Assembly (NCBI GenBank): GCA_029821885.1
Contig: JALGXV010000015.1
Span: 1-41,866 of the forward strand
Length of the DNA stretch: 41,866 nucleotides
Direction: 5' to 3'
From: Candidatus Hebobacteria bacterium
GTDB taxonomy: Bacteria; Armatimonadota; Hebobacteria; Hebobacterales; Hebobacteraceae
Shown here: piece after piece, positions 18,393 to 28,505 of the stretch
Numbering within the stretch: position 1 is the stretch's first letter
Layout: every line of letters starts with the position of its first letter
Position numbers and translations under genes: made by a program
The notes under the pieces: generated by a model
Seen by the model: only the letters and a program-made list of their open reading frames with translations
The model's database searches: none
What the model was told of the DNA's origin: nothing

Positions 18393-20106
18393 TCTCGTCG
18401 GAGCCCGATGGACCGTCAAGCCTGCCGACGAAGCGGTCGCGGAGCGGCTGTCGCAGGAGCTCGGCGTCGGACGGCTCACCGCGCGGGTCCTCCTCTGCCG
18501 GGGCCTCGCTGACCCAGAGGCCGCTCGCGCCTTCCTCGGCCACGATCTGGGGGCGCTGGCCGATCCCTTCGCGATGGCAGACATGGCGCAGGCGGTGGAC
18601 ATGGTGGAGGGAGCCCTGCGGCGGCGCGCTCGGATACGGATATACGGGGATTACGACGTCGACGGCGTCTGCGCAACAGCTCTCCTGGTGAGGGCCTTGC
18701 GTCGCCTCGGCGCGGAGGTAGACTGGTACATCCCGCACCGCGTCGACGAGGGGTACGATGTCAATGAGGAGGCCGTACGGCAAGCCCATCACGACGGGGT
18801 GGAACTGCTGATAACCGTGGACTGCGGGAGCACCGCCCTCGGCCCGGTCGCCTTGGCCCAAGACCTTGGCATGCAGGTTCTGGTGACCGACCACCACCGT
18901 CCGGGAGAGCAGCTGCCTTCGGCGCCCGTTCTCAATCCATGTCGCGCTGACTGCAGCTACCCATTCGGGGAGCTGGCCGGCGTCGGGGTGGCCTTCAAGC
19001 TGGTGAGCGCGCTGGCACGTGTGAGAGGAGTTCCAGAAGGCCAGGAGTTCAACTTCCTCGACCTCGTCTGCCTGGGCACCGTGGCCGACGTGGTCCCCCT
19101 TCTGGGGGAGAACCGGCTCTTCGTCCAGCATGGCCTTGGCAAGATCTCGACGAGTCGGAAAGCGGGCATCAGAGCGCTGCTGGAGGTGGCGGGAATCAGG
19201 AGCAACCGCCCGGTGGGGACCCGGGATGTCGCCTTCGGGCTTGCGCCGCGCATCAACGCAGCCGGCCGCATGGAGGATGCCTGCGCCGCGGTGCGACTTC
19301 TGCTGACACAGGACGCAGCGGAGGCCGAGAGCCTGGCGCGCGAGCTGGCGCAGCACAACGAGGCGCGCCAACTGGAGGAGAAGCAGACTCTGCAGCAGGC
19401 CGAAGAGATGGTGGCCGCGGACGTAGATCTGGCCCATGAGAAAGTGATCGTGCTGAACTCCGAGCGCTGGCACCCGGGCGTGATCGGGATCGTGGCCTCG
19501 CGGCTCGTGGAAAGATACCATAGGCCGGCGCTTCTGGTGGCGGTCTCGGAGGGCGTGGGAAAGGGCTCCGGACGGAGCATCGCGACCTTCAACCTGTGGG
19601 AGGCGCTGCGATACTGTGCCTCCGTGCTGACGCGATTCGGCGGCCACCGCTACGCGGCCGGCTTCGGGGTGGAGGCGAGCAGAATAGAGGACCTCCGCCG
19701 GGAGATCAACCGATTCGCAGATGGGAGCCTCACGCAGGGAGACCTCGTCCCCTGTATTGAGATCGATGCCGAAGCCTCCGCGGAACAGCTGGCGCTGGAG
19801 GCGGTGAGCGAGTTGAACAAGCTTGCGCCGTTCGGGAGGGGCAACCCGAGGCCGACGCTGATAACCCGGGACCTCCGGGCGGAGGGGATCAATCCTGTGG
19901 GGGACGGCTCTCACTTGGCCCTGCGCCTCCACGGCAGCCAGGCCAACGGGCTCGACGCGATCTGGTTTGGCGGCGGAAGGGCGGGGGAACGGCTCCGCGC
20001 AGGGCAAATGGTAGATGTGTGCTATCGACCCGTGCTCGACGACTGGGGCGGCAGTCCCAGGGTGCGGCTGCAAGTGGTTGACGTATCTGCCCCCGACGAT
20101 GGGTGA
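18385..20106 (+). CDS. recJ: Single-stranded-DNA-specific exonuclease RecJ
   Basis: RIYGDYDVDGVCATALL, LITVDCGSTA, VLVTDHHRPGEQLP, LDLVCLGTVADVVPL, RINAAGRMEDA, HPGVIGIVASRLVE. ATG 18385 overlaps the CDF stop. Confidence 0.93.
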   Translation: MGSLVGARWTVKPADEAVAERLSQELGVGRLTARVLLCRGLADPEAARAFLGHDLGALADPFAMADMAQAVDMVEGALRRRARIRIYGDYDVDGVCATALLVRALRRLGAEVDWYIPHRVDEGYDVNEEAVRQAHHDGVELLITVDCGSTALGPVALAQDLGMQVLVTDHHRPGEQLPSAPVLNPCRADCSYPFGELAGVGVAFKLVSALARVRGVPEGQEFNFLDLVCLGTVADVVPLLGENRLFVQHGLGKISTSRKAGIRALLEVAGIRSNRPVGTRDVAFGLAPRINAAGRMEDACAAVRLLLTQDAAEAESLARELAQHNEARQLEEKQTLQQAEEMVAADVDLAHEKVIVLNSERWHPGVIGIVASRLVERYHRPALLVAVSEGVGKGSGRSIATFNLWEALRYCASVLTRFGGHRYAAGFGVEASRIEDLRREINRFADGSLTQGDLVPCIEIDAEASAEQLALEAVSELNKLAPFGRGNPRPTLITRDLRAEGINPVGDGSHLALRLHGSQANGLDAIWFGGGRAGERLRAGQMVDVCYRPVLDDWGGSPRVRLQVVDVSAPDDG

Positions 20107-20109
20107 TGT

Positions 20110-22287
20110 ATGGCCGAGAGAACGACCGACAAAGCGGCTGCCGCGTTCGAAGAGCTTCTCGAGGTCGCATCCCGGTATGACCCGGAGATGGACCGCGACC
20201 TCCTGAAGCGGGCCTACGAGTTCGCGGCCTCAGCCCACGAGGGCCAGCGGCGACTGACCGGCGATGACTACATAGTTCATCCGCTGGCGATCGCCAAGCT
20301 GCTAACCGAGCTCGAGATGGATGCCGCGACGCTGGCCGCCGCTTTTCTGCACGATGTGGTGGAGGACACCGGCCGCGACTTGGACGAGATACGCCAGGAG
20401 TTCGGAGAGGAGGTAGCGCTCCTCGTCGATGGCGTCACGAAGCTCCGGCGCATCCAGTTCGACACCGGGCGTGAGCACCAGGCAGAGAACCTGCGCCGAA
20501 TGCTGCTGGCGATGGCGCAGGACCTGCGGGTGATCCTCATCAAGCTGGCGGACCGCCTTCACAATATGAGCACGCTCGAGCCACTTCCGGAGGAGCGGAG
20601 GCGGGAGGTGGCGCAGGAGACGTTGCAGATCATGGCCCCCATCGCCCACCGCCTCGGCATCTGGCGGTTCAAGTGGCAGCTCGAAGATCTTGCTCTCGAG
20701 CAGCTGGATCCGGAGAAGTACCAGGAGATTTCCCGCGCCGTCACGCAGAGCCGCAAGGAGCGGGAGGTGGCCATCCGGCAGGCAATAGAGCAGCTTCGGA
20801 ATCGGCTCGCCGAGATGGGCATTGAGGCCACCATTGAGGGGCGGCCGAAGCACTTTTACAGCATCTACGAGAAGATGCAGAAGCAGTCCGTCGACTTCGA
20901 CCAGATCCTCGACCTCGAAGCCATCCGCGTGATCGTCAACACGGAGACCGAGTGCTACACGGTGCTGGGCGTCGTTCATTCACTGTGGCTGCCACTGCCC
21001 GATATGTTCACGGACTACATCGCCAAGCCGAAGCCCAACATGTACCAATCCCTGCACACGAAGGCGATCGGCCCCACGAGCAGTCCGATGGAGGTACAGA
21101 TCAGAACGTGGGCGATGCATCGGCGGGCCGAGCACGGCGTGGCTGCGCACTGGCGCTATAAGGAGGGGCGCGGCGGCGATTTGGAGACGGATGCGAAGCT
21201 CTCATGGCTGCGCCAACTACTGGATCTGCACACCGATCTCCGCGATCCGCAAGAGTGGCTGGAGTCGCTGAAGCTGGACCTATTCAAGGATCAGGTCTTC
21301 GTCTTCACCCCCAAGGGCGACGTTATCGACCTGCCAGCGGGCTCGACTCCCGTGGACTTCGCCTACCGCATCCACACCGAGGTCGGGCACAGCTGTGTCG
21401 GGGCCAAGGTGAACGGCCGCATGGTCTCCCTTGAGTACGTGTTCAGGAACGGAGACGTTGCGGAGATCATCACGAGCTCCCGCCCTGACGCGCGCCCAAG
21501 CCTGGACTGGCTCTCCTTCGTGGCCAGCTCCCCGGCGAGGAGCAGAATCAAGGCCTGGTACCGGCGCGCGCAGCGAGATGAGAGCATCGCACGCGGCCGG
21601 GAGCGCCTCGAGGAAGAGTGCTCGCGAATGGGCATCGATCCGGAGACGACACTGGCAGAGAAGTCGCTCGCCGAGCTCGCCCCTAAGCTGAGCTATAGCT
21701 CGGTCGAGGACCTCCAAGCGGCCGTTGGCTACGGCGACCTCGCGGCCGAGACGGTTCTCCGCAGGCTCCGGGGTGAGGCGCCCAAAGCCAGACGCAAGAA
21801 GAGAAGTGCACGGGCCGAACAGGGGAGCCTTCGCGTGGCGATAAGCGCGGCCGGTGTCACCGATGTTCTCTTCCGTCTCTCGCGCTGCTGCGCACCGGTG
21901 CCCGGCGACGCCATAGTGGGCTTCATCACTCGGGGAAGGGGCGTCACTGTCCACCGGGCCGACTGCTCGAATGTGGCCTATTACGCCCGCCGCGAGCCAG
22001 ACCGACTCCTTTCTCTCGAATGGACATTGAGCGCAGACGCCTACTTTCCAGTGACGGTAGAAGTCGATGCACTGGACCGGGTCGGGCTCACCAGCGACAT
22101 CACCTCGATCATCAGCTCGCTCGACACCAACATCCTTGAGGCCCGTGTCAAGACTGGGGGAGCGCCGAAGATGGCGCGCATATCCCTACGTGTTGAGGTG
22201 AAGAGCCTGGATCACCTCAAGCAGATCACGGACCGCATTGGCGCGCTGAGCGATGTCCTCCGCGTCGAGCGAGCGCGGCGCGGCTGA
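20110..22287 (+). CDS. relA: Bifunctional RelA/SpoT (p)ppGpp synthetase/hydrolase
   Basis: HD-domain FLHDVVEDT and LADRLHNMSTL, synthetase DLEAIRVIV, TGS VFVFTPKGDVIDLPAGSTPVDFAYRIHTEVGHSCVGAKVNGR, C-terminal ACT. Confidence 0.93.
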   Translation: MAERTTDKAAAAFEELLEVASRYDPEMDRDLLKRAYEFAASAHEGQRRLTGDDYIVHPLAIAKLLTELEMDAATLAAAFLHDVVEDTGRDLDEIRQEFGEEVALLVDGVTKLRRIQFDTGREHQAENLRRMLLAMAQDLRVILIKLADRLHNMSTLEPLPEERRREVAQETLQIMAPIAHRLGIWRFKWQLEDLALEQLDPEKYQEISRAVTQSRKEREVAIRQAIEQLRNRLAEMGIEATIEGRPKHFYSIYEKMQKQSVDFDQILDLEAIRVIVNTETECYTVLGVVHSLWLPLPDMFTDYIAKPKPNMYQSLHTKAIGPTSSPMEVQIRTWAMHRRAEHGVAAHWRYKEGRGGDLETDAKLSWLRQLLDLHTDLRDPQEWLESLKLDLFKDQVFVFTPKGDVIDLPAGSTPVDFAYRIHTEVGHSCVGAKVNGRMVSLEYVFRNGDVAEIITSSRPDARPSLDWLSFVASSPARSRIKAWYRRAQRDESIARGRERLEEECSRMGIDPETTLAEKSLAELAPKLSYSSVEDLQAAVGYGDLAAETVLRRLRGEAPKARRKKRSARAEQGSLRVAISAAGVTDVLFRLSRCCAPVPGDAIVGFITRGRGVTVHRADCSNVAYYARREPDRLLSLEWTLSADAYFPVTVEVDALDRVGLTSDITSIISSLDTNILEARVKTGGAPKMARISLRVEVKSLDHLKQITDRIGALSDVLRVERARRG

Positions 22288-22310
22288 CGTCCGCGACGGC
22301 GGTCCCGCTC

Positions 22311-22541
22311 TCACACCCTCTGCGCACAGCGGTAGTTGAGGCAGTTGGTGCTTACCGAGAGCAGGCTGGGGTTTTCGGCCTCGTAGCTGTCCACCTCAGA
22401 ATCCGTCGGGCGACACTTCTCCTGCCCGGTGTCGTAGTTGGTGCAGTCGGCGCATCGGCGCAGGATCGCGTCGCAGGCGAGACAGCGGCTCTGGTTCTCC
22501 AGCCAGTTCTCGGCCCCGCACTTCGGGCACTTAACGTCCAC
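22311..22541 (-). CDS. Small 8-Cys zinc-ribbon protein (paralogue of 12487..12723)
   Basis: CPKC-x11-CLAC-x6-CADC-NYD...C...C; aligned with the 12487 ORF. Confidence 0.75.
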   Translation of the reverse strand: MDVKCPKCGAENWLENQSRCLACDAILRRCADCTNYDTGQEKCRPTDSEVDSYEAENPSLLSVSTNCLNYRCAQRV

Positions 22542-22682
22542 CTTCGGCTGACCTCCCCTCGGCCGCAGGATCGGGGAACGCCTCTCTCAGGTGGGCCCGG
22601 CAGGAAACTCAGGAGAACGGCGGCCGCCGTCACTGTACCTCAGACGCCCTCTCCCCGCTAGAAGCAAGGCATTGATGGTTGT

Positions 22683-23519
22683 TCACTTGCCCTGAGACGC
22701 ACCCACGGCCGCCTTCACGCGCTCCTGCCAAATCCGGGCTTCTTCCCAGTGGCCTGCGCGGAGATGTAGTGTCCACAGGAGCTCAGCCAGGTGAGCGTCT
22801 TCCGGATCGAGCGCTCGAGCGGCTTCCGCTTCGGCGATTGCGAGGTCCCAGAGGTCGGGCACCCCATCCAGTTCGGCCAGGCGCGAGCGGATCACTGCCA
22901 GCAGACGGCGGGGCCCGGGCGCCTTGGGGACGATGGCTGCGGCGGCCTCCGCGCGGCTGGCCGCGGCGCGCAGGGCCCGCAGCCGGCTGCGCTTTGCCGA
23001 AAGCCCTCCCTCGAACACCAGGGCATCATCCAGCGTCATGGCGAGCTGCGCCAGAGCCATACGCACCACCGGGTCATTCCCTCTCGCCTCGGCCGCTGTC
23101 GCCACCGCGCGCTCGGCCATCTCGGCGATATCGCGACGGAGCCGTGTGGCCTGCTGTGCGATAGCTCCATTCAGGCACGTGTCGAGGAGCATGTGCTCCG
23201 CATCCACAGCCGTCGTGATCGTCGCGAGGCTCTTCCCGCCGTCTCGCCGGGCGCGGTCGCGGTTGCCGCGGCTGCGGATGAAGACGGCGCCCTCTGGGGA
23301 CTCGACGTATTCCCGCGGACCCAGCCAAGTCAGCCACGCGGCGTGGTGGTAGGCAGCCGGGATGTTCCCCGATTCGACGTGCAGCACAACAAGGTCGCGA
23401 CGTGCGACGTAGTCGCATGGATTCCGCTGCACGTGCTGTTCGAGGGCGGCGACGTCCGCGCCGCATGCAGCTGACGTCATCGCCCCAAGGAGCAATAGCA
23501 CGAGCGCGATCGCTCTCAC
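22683..23519 (-). CDS. Secreted/periplasmic TPR-like hypothetical protein
   Basis: Signal peptide MRAIALVLLLLGAMTSAACG (possible lipobox); helical-repeat-rich sequence; GTG start overlaps the upstream protease stop (GTGA). Confidence 0.6.
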   Translation of the reverse strand: MRAIALVLLLLGAMTSAACGADVAALEQHVQRNPCDYVARRDLVVLHVESGNIPAAYHHAAWLTWLGPREYVESPEGAVFIRSRGNRDRARRDGGKSLATITTAVDAEHMLLDTCLNGAIAQQATRLRRDIAEMAERAVATAAEARGNDPVVRMALAQLAMTLDDALVFEGGLSAKRSRLRALRAAASRAEAAAAIVPKAPGPRRLLAVIRSRLAELDGVPDLWDLAIAEAEAARALDPEDAHLAELLWTLHLRAGHWEEARIWQERVKAAVGASQGK

Positions 23520-24442
23520 GGCCGATCATCCTCGAAGGGGATCGAGTGAGCCATCAGGAACTGCCTGAGGACATTCGACGCGATGGCCATGTTCAGGCCG
23601 GCAAGCCCGTCCTGCCCGGCCCCCTCCGGCCGACGGTCGGACACATAGGCGTAGCCAACACCCACCACGCTTCCCCTCTCGTCCAGTATGGGACTGCCGC
23701 TGCTGCCGTGGCCGACAGCCGCGCTGTGCTGAAGACGGTGGAGGGGTCCGGGACTGGTCCCGCTGACAGTCATGATCTCCTCGCCTGTGCGCGGGTGTAC
23801 TCGTCGGACGATCTGGGGCGTCTCCAGCACCTCTCGGCCATGGACGAATGACAGAATCTCACCCTGAGTCTCTTGGTAGTCGGAGTCGACGAAGCCACAG
23901 CAGCGAACCGGCGCTCCGATCGCCAGCCGGTCGACTCTGCCGATCTGCAGGTGGGCAAACTGCCTTGTGTCTCCCGGCGGTCGAGCAATGCGGACGACCG
24001 CGAGATCGAGATCCTCGGCGATGGCAACCGGCACGGCCAGGTAGCTGCGTTCCTCGTCTCCCTCGCCGACCGTGACCCAAATGTCGCGTATCACTTCGAG
24101 CAGGCGAGTCGTCGAATCCCACTCGGCATAGGTGAAGCCCAGAGCGCGGTGGCGCGCGCCACTGAGCACAATGTGGGCATTCGTGACGACGTCGCCCTGC
24201 GAGTTCACGAAGAAACCGGTGCCTCTGCTCCCGATCCGAAGACGACGGGCAATCTCCGATTCATAGTCTGTCCAATCTCCGCGCGCGGCGAGCTCACGGG
24301 CCAGGCCGGGCCCGACCGAGGTAGGGTCTATGGACGCTTCGACTCTGACGACGGCCTCCCGCGGGGATACGCCGAGCCCGAAGGCAACGGAGCCACCGGC
24401 GGCAAGGGAGACCAGAAGGAAGGCTGCGGGAAGAAGCCTCAT
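23516..24442 (-). CDS. Secreted trypsin-like serine protease
   Basis: Signal peptide; candidate triad VVTNAHIV (His), EDLDLAVVRI (Asp), VGHGSSGSPILDERG (Ser); no PDZ evident. Confidence 0.72.
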   Translation of the reverse strand: MRLLPAAFLLVSLAAGGSVAFGLGVSPREAVVRVEASIDPTSVGPGLARELAARGDWTDYESEIARRLRIGSRGTGFFVNSQGDVVTNAHIVLSGARHRALGFTYAEWDSTTRLLEVIRDIWVTVGEGDEERSYLAVPVAIAEDLDLAVVRIARPPGDTRQFAHLQIGRVDRLAIGAPVRCCGFVDSDYQETQGEILSFVHGREVLETPQIVRRVHPRTGEEIMTVSGTSPGPLHRLQHSAAVGHGSSGSPILDERGSVVGVGYAYVSDRRPEGAGQDGLAGLNMAIASNVLRQFLMAHSIPFEDDRP

Positions 24443-24646
24443 CAGATTGGGTTTCGACACGGGGCGGGCCGCGTCCTTCGATCGGCCGCTCTCACCGCCA
24501 CTGCTGCGACGGGAGCCCAGACGCGCGCGAGTCTGGGGGCATCTACCACAAGGCCTGTCCACGACCGGCCACATGACTGTGTGCAGCAGGGAACGGCGGA
24601 CGTCACGATGCCCGGGATGATCGGACCAGGCTCTCTCCGGGGGCGC

Positions 24647-25765
24647 TCACTCGGAACCCGCGTCCGGCCTGCTGGCCAGCTCGAAGTAATGCGCCCCACT
24701 GCGTGGCTCCCACCGCAACGGCGGCTCCGCGTGCGCACACACGCTTGCAAGGACGGCCTGGAAGCTGCCCGACCAGCCATGGTCCACTCGCGACCAGACA
24801 AGGTCTGGCGAGTCTCCCATCGTCTCCCCCGCGGCCTCAAGGAGGGCTGGCAGCAGCCTCACCGCCGGAGTGCCCTCGGCGTGGTAGCGCAGCTCTTGAC
24901 CTTCTCTGGCGACAAACCAGGAGGCGTCCGGCGCACCGCGGTAGCTTTCCGCGAAGCTGACCACGTAGCGGCCGTCGTCAGCTCGCCGCGCCGCGCAGCC
25001 CGCATGGTGAGAGACTTGGTTGAGTAGACTGTCGAGCGTCGGCGGCGAGGTCCCGAGCCCACACCACGGGCTGAGGTATCCCGGCATGTCGATGGGCACC
25101 GCCATCACCTCTGACACGAAGAGCAGTGACTCGCCTACACTGGTCGGCAATGCCCAGAAACTCCCCGGCTCCCCCGCGGCCACACCAGTCTGGGAACCCC
25201 GAAACCAGAGCGGTTGACCGCAGCTATCGATGAGAACCGCGGCGGCCGCGTAGCCCTCCGGCGAGCCGCGCAGGTACACCCGCATCCACTGGCGCCAGGA
25301 GCCAACGTGGACGAGCACCGGGAAGTCAACCAGAACCGGTGCGGAGGCGCTCCACTGCAGCCGCAGTTCCACCTCCGCCGTCGGGCTGTGAGTCAAGAGG
25401 TAAAAAGGCACCCATTCGCCGGACTGGTACTGGAGGACCCGATAGCCATCCGGCACCCGGGCGGCGACTTGAAGCCAGTCGGTGGGAGCCGCCGACAGCC
25501 GAACACTCAGCCTGAGGCCCACAATGGGGGCAGTGCCGGCCGTCGCCCAGCCGAGCTCGATCCAGAAGGACTCCACCCGCAGCTCGGCGGGGGCACAGTT
25601 CCGTTCGTACGCGGGGCCTCCCTCTGGCATCCGAGGAAAGGCGGCGGGCGGCGCCGGCTGGGCCCTGGACTGGGGCGTGCCCACTGTCAACAGACAGACG
25701 GAGGCGAGAACAGAGACGAGATGAAGAGAGGTCACTGACGAAAGTCGCGGCCAGCGGCAAGACAT
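24647..25765 (-). CDS. Secreted hypothetical protein
   Basis: Signal-peptide-like N-terminus from ATG 25765 (MSCRWPRLSSVTSLHLVSVLASVCLLTVGTPQSRAQ); beta-rich sequence; no family recognised. Confidence 0.55.
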   Translation of the reverse strand: MSCRWPRLSSVTSLHLVSVLASVCLLTVGTPQSRAQPAPPAAFPRMPEGGPAYERNCAPAELRVESFWIELGWATAGTAPIVGLRLSVRLSAAPTDWLQVAARVPDGYRVLQYQSGEWVPFYLLTHSPTAEVELRLQWSASAPVLVDFPVLVHVGSWRQWMRVYLRGSPEGYAAAAVLIDSCGQPLWFRGSQTGVAAGEPGSFWALPTSVGESLLFVSEVMAVPIDMPGYLSPWCGLGTSPPTLDSLLNQVSHHAGCAARRADDGRYVVSFAESYRGAPDASWFVAREGQELRYHAEGTPAVRLLPALLEAAGETMGDSPDLVWSRVDHGWSGSFQAVLASVCAHAEPPLRWEPRSGAHYFELASRPDAGSE

Positions 25766-25913
25766 TCCTGAAGCCCACCTAGAACGATCCAGATTACGCA
25801 GCGACGCTCGCTGCTCCCCCACTTTAGACCCGCCCGAGCAGTCGATGGTCGCGCTCGTGCGCACGGCCGCTTGCCGCCTATGGGTCCCGTGTGATAGCTT
25901 AGGCACTGATCCT

Positions 25914-28502
25914 ATGCGGGACACCCAGCAGATAGTGCGCGCCCTCGCCGGCCCCCTCGACATAGAGATCCGAGAGGGGTACCGCGACACGGCCGTGATC
26001 GGGCGCAGCCTCGGCGACTACGCTCGTGACTGGGCCGAGCGCGCCCGCGCCGCTCTCTCGCAGCCCGACCAGGAAACGATTCTCTCGAGCGTTGAGCGAG
26101 CACTCAGCGGCTACCGCACTGCCGACCGAGACGCGCGCCGTGCCTCGGTGGACGAGGCTCAGGAGCTTCTTAGCGAACTGGAGGAAGCTCTGCGCCCAGC
26201 GGAACAGCGCGCACGGAGGCCCGCCCGCGCGGGCGCAGCCCTAAAGGGTGCGGCTCGTACGCGAGCGCGCAGCCCCTCCGGCAGACGCTCGGGGACGAGT
26301 CCGGCGGCCGCGGGTGCCCCTGCGCCCGTGGATTCTGCAGACGAGGACCATGCCTCCACCCCCTACCTCGACGAGCCGCTCGCACAGGGGCGGTATCGGA
26401 GCGTGGCGTGGATTCAGCGGCTGGGGAAGCTCGGCATAGAGACGAGGCGAGACCTGCTCTATCATGTCCCGCGCGACTATGTGCTGGTCAAGTGCATCGC
26501 GGATCTGCATGATGGCGAGAGGGCCGCGGTCGTCGCCGAGGCCGGTGCGAGAGACCAAGCGGTCACCCGGGAGGGACGGAGCTTCCGTCTGATGCGGTGT
26601 GCGCTCGAGATCCGAGATGGCAGTGGGAAGGCTTGGGTGACTTCATTTGCTCGCGTGCCGCGGCACGGACGCCGCTCGAAGGCAATCCTTGCTTCGCCCC
26701 TCGCGCTCAACTACCCAGAGGGGACCCGGCTCCTCGTGGAGGGCACCATACGGCGGGCCGGGCCACACATCGAGATCCAGTACAGCGGCTCTCAAAAGCT
26801 CGTCCCCGGGGAGGACATCACTCCCGGCACGTTGGCGCCGGTCTATCCGCTGACGGATGGCGTCTACCAGGGCCAGCTACGGCCGACCGTTCGCAGGATA
26901 CTCGACGAGATGCCGGCCGACACACCGGACCCATTGCCGGAGTCGCTGCGGCGGCGACACAACCTGCTCGGCCTGCCGGAGGCGCTTCGCGCGATCCACT
27001 GGCCGGCCGAGGCCGACGAGGCAGAGAAGGCGCGGCGGCGGCTTGTGTTCGAGGAGCTGCTGACACTGCAGCTCGCGCTGGCGCAGCGCAAGGCAGCGAT
27101 GCAGCGTCCTGGTGCCGGCCTCAGCATGAAGCCGCGGGGCGACATGGTCGCCGTCCTTGAGGAGATCCTTCCCTTCACCCTCACACGAGCCCAGCAGCGC
27201 GTCATCTCCGAAATCGCAGCCGACATGGCCGCCGACCAGCCGATGTCGCGCCTGCTCCAGGGGGACGTGGGATCGGGCAAGACCGTCATCGCAGCGGCCG
27301 CCTTGCTCATCGCTCTACAGAGCGGATACCAAGGCGCGCTGATGGCACCCACCGAGTTGCTGGCGGAGCAGCACTACCTTGTGCTGTCCAAGATGCTGGC
27401 CGCCCTCGGGGTGCGACTGCAACTGCTCACAGGATCGCTCCGAGGGCAGGAGAAGCAGAGCGCCGCCGACCGCATTGCGAGCGGGCAGGCGCAGGTGGTG
27501 GTCGGAACGCATGCTCTCATCCAGGAGGGGGTCAGCTTCAGCAACTTGGGGCTCGTGATCGTGGACGAGCAACACCGGTTCGGCGTCGGACAAAGAGCCG
27601 AGCTGCGCACCAAGGGCAAGCAGCCCGACATGTTGGTGATGACGGCGACTCCCATCCCGCGGACTCGGGCCATGACGCTGTACGGCGATCTCGACATGTC
27701 GGTCCTGGACGAGATGCCGCCTAGTCGTAGGCCGGTGCGGACCCGCTGGATGCCACTGGAGCAGCAGGGCGAAGCATATGAGTTCGTGCGGCAGCAGACG
27801 GCCGAGGGCCGGCAGACGTACATCGTGTGCCCGCTGGTGGAGGAGTCGGAGAAGCTCCAAGCCGAGGCGGCAACCAAGCTCGCCGAGGAGCTCGGGCGAG
27901 ACGTCTTCCCCGATCTGCAGATCGGGCTGCTCCACGGCGCAATGCCCGTTGCCGAGAAAGATGTCACGATGGAGTCCTTCCGCGCGGGAGAGAAATCCAT
28001 CCTCTGCGCGACGACTGTCATAGAGGTCGGCGTCGATGTACCCAACGCCACCGTCATGCTGGTGCTCAACGCCGAACGCTTCGGGCTGGCCCAACTCCAT
28101 CAGCTTCGAGGCCGGGTGGGCCGGGGCGGGCAGGAATCCCACTGCATCCTGCTGACCGACCGCAAGTACAACCCGTCGCCGCGGCTGATGCCTGCAGGCG
28201 ATGAGTCTCTGGGGCAGGCGCGGTCGCGGCTCCGCGTGCTGCTCGATACCACGGACGGGTTCGCGATCGCCGAGCAAGACCTGCTGCTGCGGGGGCCGGG
28301 AGAGTTCTACGGGAGGCGTCAGCACGGCGCACCTGAGTTGCGACTTGCACGGCTCGCCCGCGACGTCGGGACGCTGGAGGAGGCGCGGACCGCGGCCTTC
28401 CGGTTGATCGAGCAGCACCCCGACCTGGCTCGGTCGGAGCACGCCACCTTACGTCGGCAGGTCGCGGAGCTCCGCGCCCGTGTGGAGCAGGCGGTGGGAT
28501 GA
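25914..28502 (+). CDS. recG: ATP-dependent DNA helicase RecG with N-terminal extension
   Basis: RLLQGDVGSGKT, VDEQHRFGVGQRAELRTKG, MTATPIPRT, LHGAMPVAEKD, QLRGRVGRGGQESHC. ATG 25914 preferred. Confidence 0.93.
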   Translation: MRDTQQIVRALAGPLDIEIREGYRDTAVIGRSLGDYARDWAERARAALSQPDQETILSSVERALSGYRTADRDARRASVDEAQELLSELEEALRPAEQRARRPARAGAALKGAARTRARSPSGRRSGTSPAAAGAPAPVDSADEDHASTPYLDEPLAQGRYRSVAWIQRLGKLGIETRRDLLYHVPRDYVLVKCIADLHDGERAAVVAEAGARDQAVTREGRSFRLMRCALEIRDGSGKAWVTSFARVPRHGRRSKAILASPLALNYPEGTRLLVEGTIRRAGPHIEIQYSGSQKLVPGEDITPGTLAPVYPLTDGVYQGQLRPTVRRILDEMPADTPDPLPESLRRRHNLLGLPEALRAIHWPAEADEAEKARRRLVFEELLTLQLALAQRKAAMQRPGAGLSMKPRGDMVAVLEEILPFTLTRAQQRVISEIAADMAADQPMSRLLQGDVGSGKTVIAAAALLIALQSGYQGALMAPTELLAEQHYLVLSKMLAALGVRLQLLTGSLRGQEKQSAADRIASGQAQVVVGTHALIQEGVSFSNLGLVIVDEQHRFGVGQRAELRTKGKQPDMLVMTATPIPRTRAMTLYGDLDMSVLDEMPPSRRPVRTRWMPLEQQGEAYEFVRQQTAEGRQTYIVCPLVEESEKLQAEAATKLAEELGRDVFPDLQIGLLHGAMPVAEKDVTMESFRAGEKSILCATTVIEVGVDVPNATVMLVLNAERFGLAQLHQLRGRVGRGGQESHCILLTDRKYNPSPRLMPAGDESLGQARSRLRVLLDTTDGFAIAEQDLLLRGPGEFYGRRQHGAPELRLARLARDVGTLEEARTAAFRLIEQHPDLARSEHATLRRQVAELRARVEQAVG

Positions 28503-28505
28503 GCC

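Noticed and set aside
18340-20073. 577-aa antisense ORF over recJ (also 534 aa at 31203-32807, 408 aa at 16473-17699, 409 aa at 13089-14318, 384 aa at 23873-25027)
   Set aside because: Long mirror ORFs are expected opposite GC-rich coding sequence. Each lies over a gene with clear family motifs, and the antisense translations have no recognisable domains.
22617-22630. 14-bp palindrome ACGGCGGCCGCCGT
   Set aside because: Short GC palindromes are common by chance in GC-rich DNA, and there is no repeat elsewhere in the window to support an operator.
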